In this document: positions 58,960-64,000 of the stretch, in pieces
How the letters are laid out: each line of letters starts with the position of its first letter
How positions within the stretch are numbered: position 1 is the first letter of the stretch
Origin: Himantopus leucocephalus
Lineage: Eukaryota > Chordata > Aves > Charadriiformes > Recurvirostridae
Length of the DNA stretch: 64,000 nucleotides
Reading direction: 5' to 3'
Assembly (NCBI GenBank): GCA_003993805.1
Contig: RSEF01000001.1
Span: forward strand, 89,817,042 to 89,881,041
Notes under the pieces: generated by a model
What the model was told of the DNA's origin: nothing
Databases searched by the model: none
The model's input: the letters and a program-made list of their open reading frames with translations, nothing else
Translations under genes and position numbers: made by a program

Positions 58960-59212
58960 TAGAATCATCATAGAATCATAGAATGGTTTAGGTTGGAAGG
59001 GACCTTAAAGAACATCTAGTTCCAACCCCCCCACCATGGCAGGGACACCTTCCACTAGACCAGGTTGCTCAAAGCCCCATCCAACCTGTCCTTGAACACT
59101 TGCAGGGCTGGGACCTCCACAACTTCCCCGGGCAACCTGTTCCAGTGCCTCACCATCCTCATAGTGAAAAATTTCTTCCAAATATCTTTTCTAAATCTAC
59201 CCTCTCATTTAG
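58960..59212 (-). mobile_element. CR1 non-LTR retrotransposon, 5'-truncated
   Basis: This reads as the reverse complement of a CR1 3' end with a full terminal repeat (ATCATAGAATCATAGAATGG). GGTTGGAAGGGACCTTAAAG, 'CACCTTCCACTAGACCAGGT' and 'GGGCAACCTGTTCCAGTGCC' follow. It belongs to a different subfamily from the copies at 12.2 and 15.5 kb, and its minus-strand frame is not open. The CR1 match stops near 59212, about 20 bases before the LTR insertion. Confidence 0.95.
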
Positions 59213-59231
59213 CTTTTATGAGTTATGCCTT

Positions 59232-59581
59232 TGTCGTGGTTTGTCCTCAGCCAGCAACAAAGAACCACATGGCCGCTCGCTCAACCCCCACGGGCGTGAG
59301 GCAAAACTCGTGGGTTGAGATAAAGGGAGTTTGACAGAACAGGAAAGGAAAGAGAAAAACAATAACAATAACACCAGTACAGGAATATACAAGTGCGATT
59401 ACAGTACCGCCGCTCACCAACCAGACCCGGACCGCCCCAACCCACTCTGAGCAGCAGCTTCCTGCCCCCTCCCCCGGCCAGCTCCCCCTATAGCCCAGGC
59501 ATGGCTCACACGGTAGGGAATACCTGTGTCCCCTGCCACATCCTTGGGGAAATTAACCCCATCCCTGCCAGAACCAGGACA
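59232..59581 (-). mobile_element. Solo ERV LTR with 5-bp target duplication
   Basis: On the minus strand this 350-bp element starts TGTCCTGGTTCTGGCAGGGA and ends GGACAAACCACGACA, so it has complete TG...CA ends. It is flanked by a perfect GCCTT duplication (59227-59231 and 59582-59586), the signature of retroviral integration. It carries the family's CTTTATCTCAACCCACGAG block. There is no internal region, so it is a solo LTR left by recombination. Its intact ends and flanks make it the best preserved of the three LTRs here. It is shorter than the family form I remember, which suggests a deletion or a short subfamily. Confidence 0.9.
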
Positions 59582-59586
59582 GCCTT

Positions 59587-60347
59587 GAATAATTTTATGC
59601 CAATATTATATAGCAGTAACGGCTAAGAGATTATTCCTCTCTGCCTCCTTGCATCTTTGATTTAGATGCCTTTGTCTGAAAGTACTGCAATCACCTGCCA
59701 GCAGGAGCTTATATGACAGTCTCCATTTGCTTGAAATACATGTTGTGATAATTTTGTCTTTGAAGGACAAGGACGAGAGTCTTTCTCATTCAAATCCAAG
59801 CAACTCTTAAATTTTATAGCCATACCATGAGATAGCATTCAAGTTTTATTTAATAATAAATTAACTTAGTGTGCATCTAAAAATAGTGATAATGAAGGTG
59901 CAGGCCATTGTTTTGTCATCTGAGGAAACTGTAATGCCTGTTCATAAGCATGAGAAAAACTTCATTTTATATCCAAATAATATAAATGCTCGTGAAGTTT
60001 CATCAAATGACTATTTCATTAAGCTGTACTTGTTTTTAGTTTTATAAAAGGAAAAAAGTACCAAACACTAGAAGCTTGGATTAAATGCACACAGTCCTTG
60101 TCAGCTGCTCCATGTCATTTATGTGCTGATTGTTTTGGGAATGTGGAGCATAGCCTAAAACTAATGTGGTTTTAGCTGTGCCTAGTTTTCAAATTAACCA
60201 TTTTTTTGTGTGTTAAGTTTTTCTAGACCGTGAATCTTTCAACAACATTAGGATCAGAAAACCTGGCCCTTTCTGGGGAGAGACAAATTTTTAGAAGTGT
60301 ATTTTTGCTGGCTTGTTTTGGGTTTGTGTCACAGTTTCATATAAAGA
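59587..60347. other. AT-rich sequence, nothing recognised
   Basis: No gene or known repeat could be supported. The CR1 match does not resume on this side of the LTR. Confidence 0.45.
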
Positions 60348-60379
60348 TTCCAACCCAAACCATTCTATGATTCTACGAT
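60348..60379 (+). mobile_element. CR1 3' tail fragment
   Basis: Thirty-two bases match the extreme 3' end of CR1 in plus orientation: TTCCAACCCAAACCATTCTA followed by the terminal TGATTCTACGAT repeat. Everything upstream is unrelated, so this is either an extremely 5'-truncated insertion or the remnant of a larger one. Confidence 0.75.
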
Positions 60380-60950
60380 TTGTCTGTTGTTGTAACCCAA
60401 GTTTCCATACCCTGAGGGCACCAAAAGGGCTTAATTTTCCTGTGCAGCCTAACCTGGGGCTTCCACCTACCTTCCTGCTGCCCAATGCCCCAGCAGCTCC
60501 ACTTAAACTGCTACGCCCATTGTGTGTCCAATCCTGTCTGTGCTTGCTTACTCATGGACTTTCTTGAAGGACTCTAGGTGAATGTTGTAGGTAGCTTTGC
60601 CTCCACTCCTGCTTCTGGCCTTATCTTGCTATTTTTGACTGGAGACAGATGGACAGACCTAACTCCTCACCTTGTCTTGCCTTGCCATAGTCTGTTGATG
60701 GACCCTGTTATCGGCACCCTGCTCTGACTTGGTCATGCTCTGGAACTGTGCCGTGGTTGGTGAGGGCACCATCACTGCCTGTGCTGGGGTTATCCCTGGC
60801 TCTGGGCTTTTTCTCCCTTGAATAGCAGCCCCAGTCTTGCTGATCCCTGAGACAAAGAGGTCTGACTGTGCTGGCGATGTTTGGTGGTAGAAGCAGAAAA
60901 GCACACAGCTGGCTGGTTTGGTTCTGTCCTTTTTTTTTTTTTTTTGTATG
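60380..60950. repeat. GC-richer block, possible old LTR, ends in poly-T
   Basis: This stretch is GC-richer than its surroundings, with phrases such as 'CTCTGACTTGGTCATGCTCT' and 'GGTGAGGGCACCATCACTGC'. It ends in a poly-T run at 60931-60946. The texture resembles avian ERV DNA, but I cannot name a family. Open frames on the minus strand (60659-60953) are Pro/Gln/Ser-rich without a recognised domain. Confidence 0.3.
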
Positions 60951-63900
60951 CATTTACTAGCTGTGTGTTACATAGAGAGTTCTATTAATCATTGTAACAT
61001 GGTGTAACATGTCAGCTTGGTCTTTTAGATCTTTTATGTTCTGACAATATGCCAACATATGATCTCACCCTGTAAGTGGGAAGTTCTTCTTTAATGTAAT
61101 CCTTGAAAACCCACCAGGCTCCTGCATACCTGGTATAAATCGGGTAGCTCTATCAGAGTTATTTGGGCTGTGCCAACCTGTGCCACTTAAGAATATGACC
61201 CAATGTAAGGACAAATTCCTTTTATGCCAGCTCCTTCTGCAAAGGGTAATTATCAATAGATCCACAGCAGATCCTGAAGACCAGACTTGAAGGTTACTAG
61301 ATTGCCAGGGGATATATTCAGACTCTGAGCCTCCTTGACCTGTAGTTCTTGTAATAATTTGTACTTAATTCAGGACAAGTGTAAAACAATATAAACATGA
61401 GTGTGTGTGTGCATTTTCAAAGTTCCCTTTTCAGCATTATGAAAGATTGCATCAGAGGGAGAACAACTGAAGATAATACAATCACTGCTGTCATGATGCA
61501 GAAGGTTAGAGTAGACAACAAACAAGCAGACTCTTCTTTTGCAAAGGATTCATCTGTTTGTTAGACATGAGTGATATGGGTCAGGAAAGTGTTTGTAAGC
61601 AGATAAAGCTACCACCCTTTTCTGAACAAACTCTACATGCTGCAGGCTGAGGCATACCTTCTCATTGTCTTCTGGCTTTTCAATAGCCACAGTAAAGGAC
61701 AGAACCCGACTATTCTTCTCAAGCTTAACTGTTTTTGAAGCTTTCTCTGAGGGATTCCTCTGTTGCAGCTACAAGTTTCTACTGTTCCAAAAACACGCTC
61801 CAAATCCTCTTATATCATGTTTGGAATAAATAAGGCCTGTCTGCCAGCTTGACTCAGCAGTAATCACCAACACTGTACAATTTTGTGAGCAGCTGACAGG
61901 AGGGTGGCATGCCACAAGCCCTCTCTATCTGTGCGTAGGGTCCCAGAATCTGCCATGTTCTTGGCAGTTCAGTTAATTGCCAACAGTATCTGGAGTTTGT
62001 TATTGCTGTTTTTCATTTGCTGTGTGCTTCTGGGTTGAGAAACTGCCAAAATACCATATGCAGAAATCCTCATAGCTCTATTCTCATGAGATTTCCTTTT
62101 CCCTCCCTGATCTCATGTAATTCTCCACCCAGTTTTTCCATGCCCAAGTGATCCAGATAATTTGGACAAGAACTGACAGTTCTGAGTACTTATGCAGAAT
62201 CACAATACAGTTTTTTTCATTATTGTTATATCCATTATTATAATGTCATGTATGTTTACAGACTTGAGTGAATAAAACAAACCATTATCTGTCATATAGC
62301 TATTCATTTAACGTCAAAAGTGTATTTCAGTTCCCTCATTGTACACTTTTATGTATTTTTATGTTTGAGCTTGCATCGCAGAATCCTCACAGAAAATGTA
62401 TTTTTTACTGTAGTTTGAATTTTGAACTGTCCACCAGGATCTTTAACTGCATAGCCAAAAGTAATGTGATTTTCCAATTTTCCATTCAACTAGCTTGTAG
62501 TGTCTAATGCCAATAATTAGCTATGTAAGTGTACGTGGAAATGATGCATATTGCATGCAATACTCCACAGCAATAACAGTCTACTGACAATATTCACAAA
62601 AGTTTTGAATTAAAGAAGAGATGACGATTTTGTAAGCTGTTCTCAGGCATCTTGAAAAATGGAAAGAGGGAAATTGACTGTTTAAAGGGTTTATTGCAGT
62701 TTGCATGGTGAGGTCAAATGTATACCTTTACTTCTGTGACAAAAAAGTGACATTTCTGACCCCCTTAAGAAAACAAGGAGCTGTAGCTTTATCTTGAAAA
62801 CAGTGCCTGAAGCTGCAAGCCTTGAAGAAGTCAATGATGCTTAGGTTCTTGCGTCATGGTTCCACAGGCATTTTTCTCAGTGACAAAATCAGTTGAAGCT
62901 GTTCCTCAACCTTCCTTCCAACACCAGCTGCTCATTTCCACTCCCTGACTGCCATCTCAATTGTTCTAGCACAATTACTTGTGGACTGTCTTGACTGATC
63001 CTTTTCCATCAGCTCTTTGTTTCCCTGATGGATTATTTTCAATCTGCAGCTTTTCCCTAATTTAGTTCCTGTTTCATTATGACTGCAGGAGTGGGAGGGT
63101 GAGTTTGAGGTGGCAGCATAAGGGCAGAAAGAAAAAGAGCAAAGCAGAGCTGAGCAAGAGCCTGGCTTTGCTGCTGAGAACAAGTCTGATGTGACAATGG
63201 TTTAAGGCACTACAACTAATCTGTGGTCATTTCTAGACCCTTTGTGGGAAGGGTAGGTGCAATTTTAATATTTATCTATATAAAATCACTGCTAAACTAA
63301 TATTTTAGGTTTGGACATCACTTCTCAAGATAAAGAAGGCAGTAAAAACCAATGCTGCATTGAGTGGACTTTTTTGAAGAAGAACATAACCTTCAGTATG
63401 AGTGCGTTGGATCTAACTCAGACATGGCCTGCTTCTGACACACACTAAGTCTAACTCATGCCTGCTGCAAATGGCTCATATCCAATCATATCCAATCCTG
63501 CACCTAGTGACAAAATGTTAGATGACTACTCTGGAATACAGGCAAGGATAAATTAAGAATTGCTGATGAGAACATACTTCTACACTGAACAGTTCTTAGT
63601 CAAGTCTTTGGCAAAATTCCTTTTGGCTTCGCTATTAAAGGAAATAGAACTAATGTTTTTCATTGTTTTCTGCTGGCTTTTGGTGGTTTTTTTCTTTACA
63701 GATTTTTCCTTCATTGACTAAGCTCTTCCAGCTTTTCCTCATCTGACCCAGACTTGAGAGTCCTGAACTATGTGCCCAGCACAAAAGAGTCTTCTTCAGG
63801 GCTCCAGAGGACAAGTGAAATATTTCAAGTTTACCTTGTGGAGGAATGGGGTGGGTATGAGTAATTCCTTTAGGATGAATATAACTAGCTAATGCATCTG

Positions 63901-64000
63901 CCTAGTAGATTGCTGGGTTGTGAATCTTTCCTGATGGTAAGATAAGATTCCTACTGAATCAGTACTGAATCAAGGTCACAGAATCCCATGCACTCTCATA
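60951..64000. other. Sequence with no recognised feature
   Basis: Short (GT)n words near 61403-61413 and a 10-bp tandem (TCATATCCAA) near 63476-63496 are the only patterns noted. No exon, RNA gene or transposon could be supported to the window end. Confidence 0.45.

Noticed and set aside
59065..59626. Plus-strand open frames over the CR1 and LTR
   Set aside because: They are antisense readings of minus-strand repeats, not genes.

Overview
The window is eukaryotic, and the repeats point to a bird. Four pieces of the avian LINE CR1 are present: three 5'-truncated copies on the minus strand (12225-12643, 15490-15795, 58960-59212) and a 32-base 3' tail on the plus strand (60348-60379). Three LTR pieces of one endogenous-retrovirus family common in birds are also present (3823-4313 and 16890-17170 on the plus strand, 59232-59581 on the minus strand). 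The rest is AT-rich, full of stop codons and low-complexity tracts, with no operons, ribosome binding sites or long uninterrupted genes. Most of the 64 kb looks intergenic or intronic.

Layout. (1) 1-1600: the best gene evidence. A long polypyrimidine tract ends in AG at 680-681. An open phase-0 stretch of 44 codons follows with a stop at 814-816, and three AATAAA signals lie at 1554-1592. This fits the last coding exon and 3' UTR of a plus-strand gene whose other exons lie before the window. The product is not recognised. (2) 3823-4591: LTR material. (3) 6027-6675: a protein-like reading frame on the minus strand with a good splice-acceptor-like start and a downstream minus-strand AATAAA. It may be the last exon of a convergent gene or a decayed gene fragment. 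(4) 12.2-17.2 kb: two closely related CR1 copies, an assembly gap and an LTR fragment. (5) 17.2-58.9 kb: mostly featureless, with microsatellites, small palindromes, a few GC-richer islands and a series of assembly joints. (6) 58.9-61 kb: CR1, a solo LTR with a perfect 5-bp target-site duplication, a tiny CR1 tail and a GC-rich block. (7) 61-64 kb: nothing recognised.

The assembly itself is informative. Single N bases at 18257, 28273, 28442, 31159, 44843, 51701 and 54045 are flanked by near-identical direct repeats, from about 4 bases to 168 bases long. These look like overlapping contig ends that were not merged, not biological duplications. A further single N at 23706 lies within poly-T. 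Two 10-N gaps (12644-12653, 54334-54343) hide unknown sequence.

No CRISPR array, tRNA, rRNA, intact transposon or defence system is visible, and nothing here supports a new biological system. The points most worth a second look are the two candidate terminal exons, the solo LTR with its target-site duplication, the 18-bp palindrome carrying two abutting CACGTG boxes, and the false duplications at the N joints.
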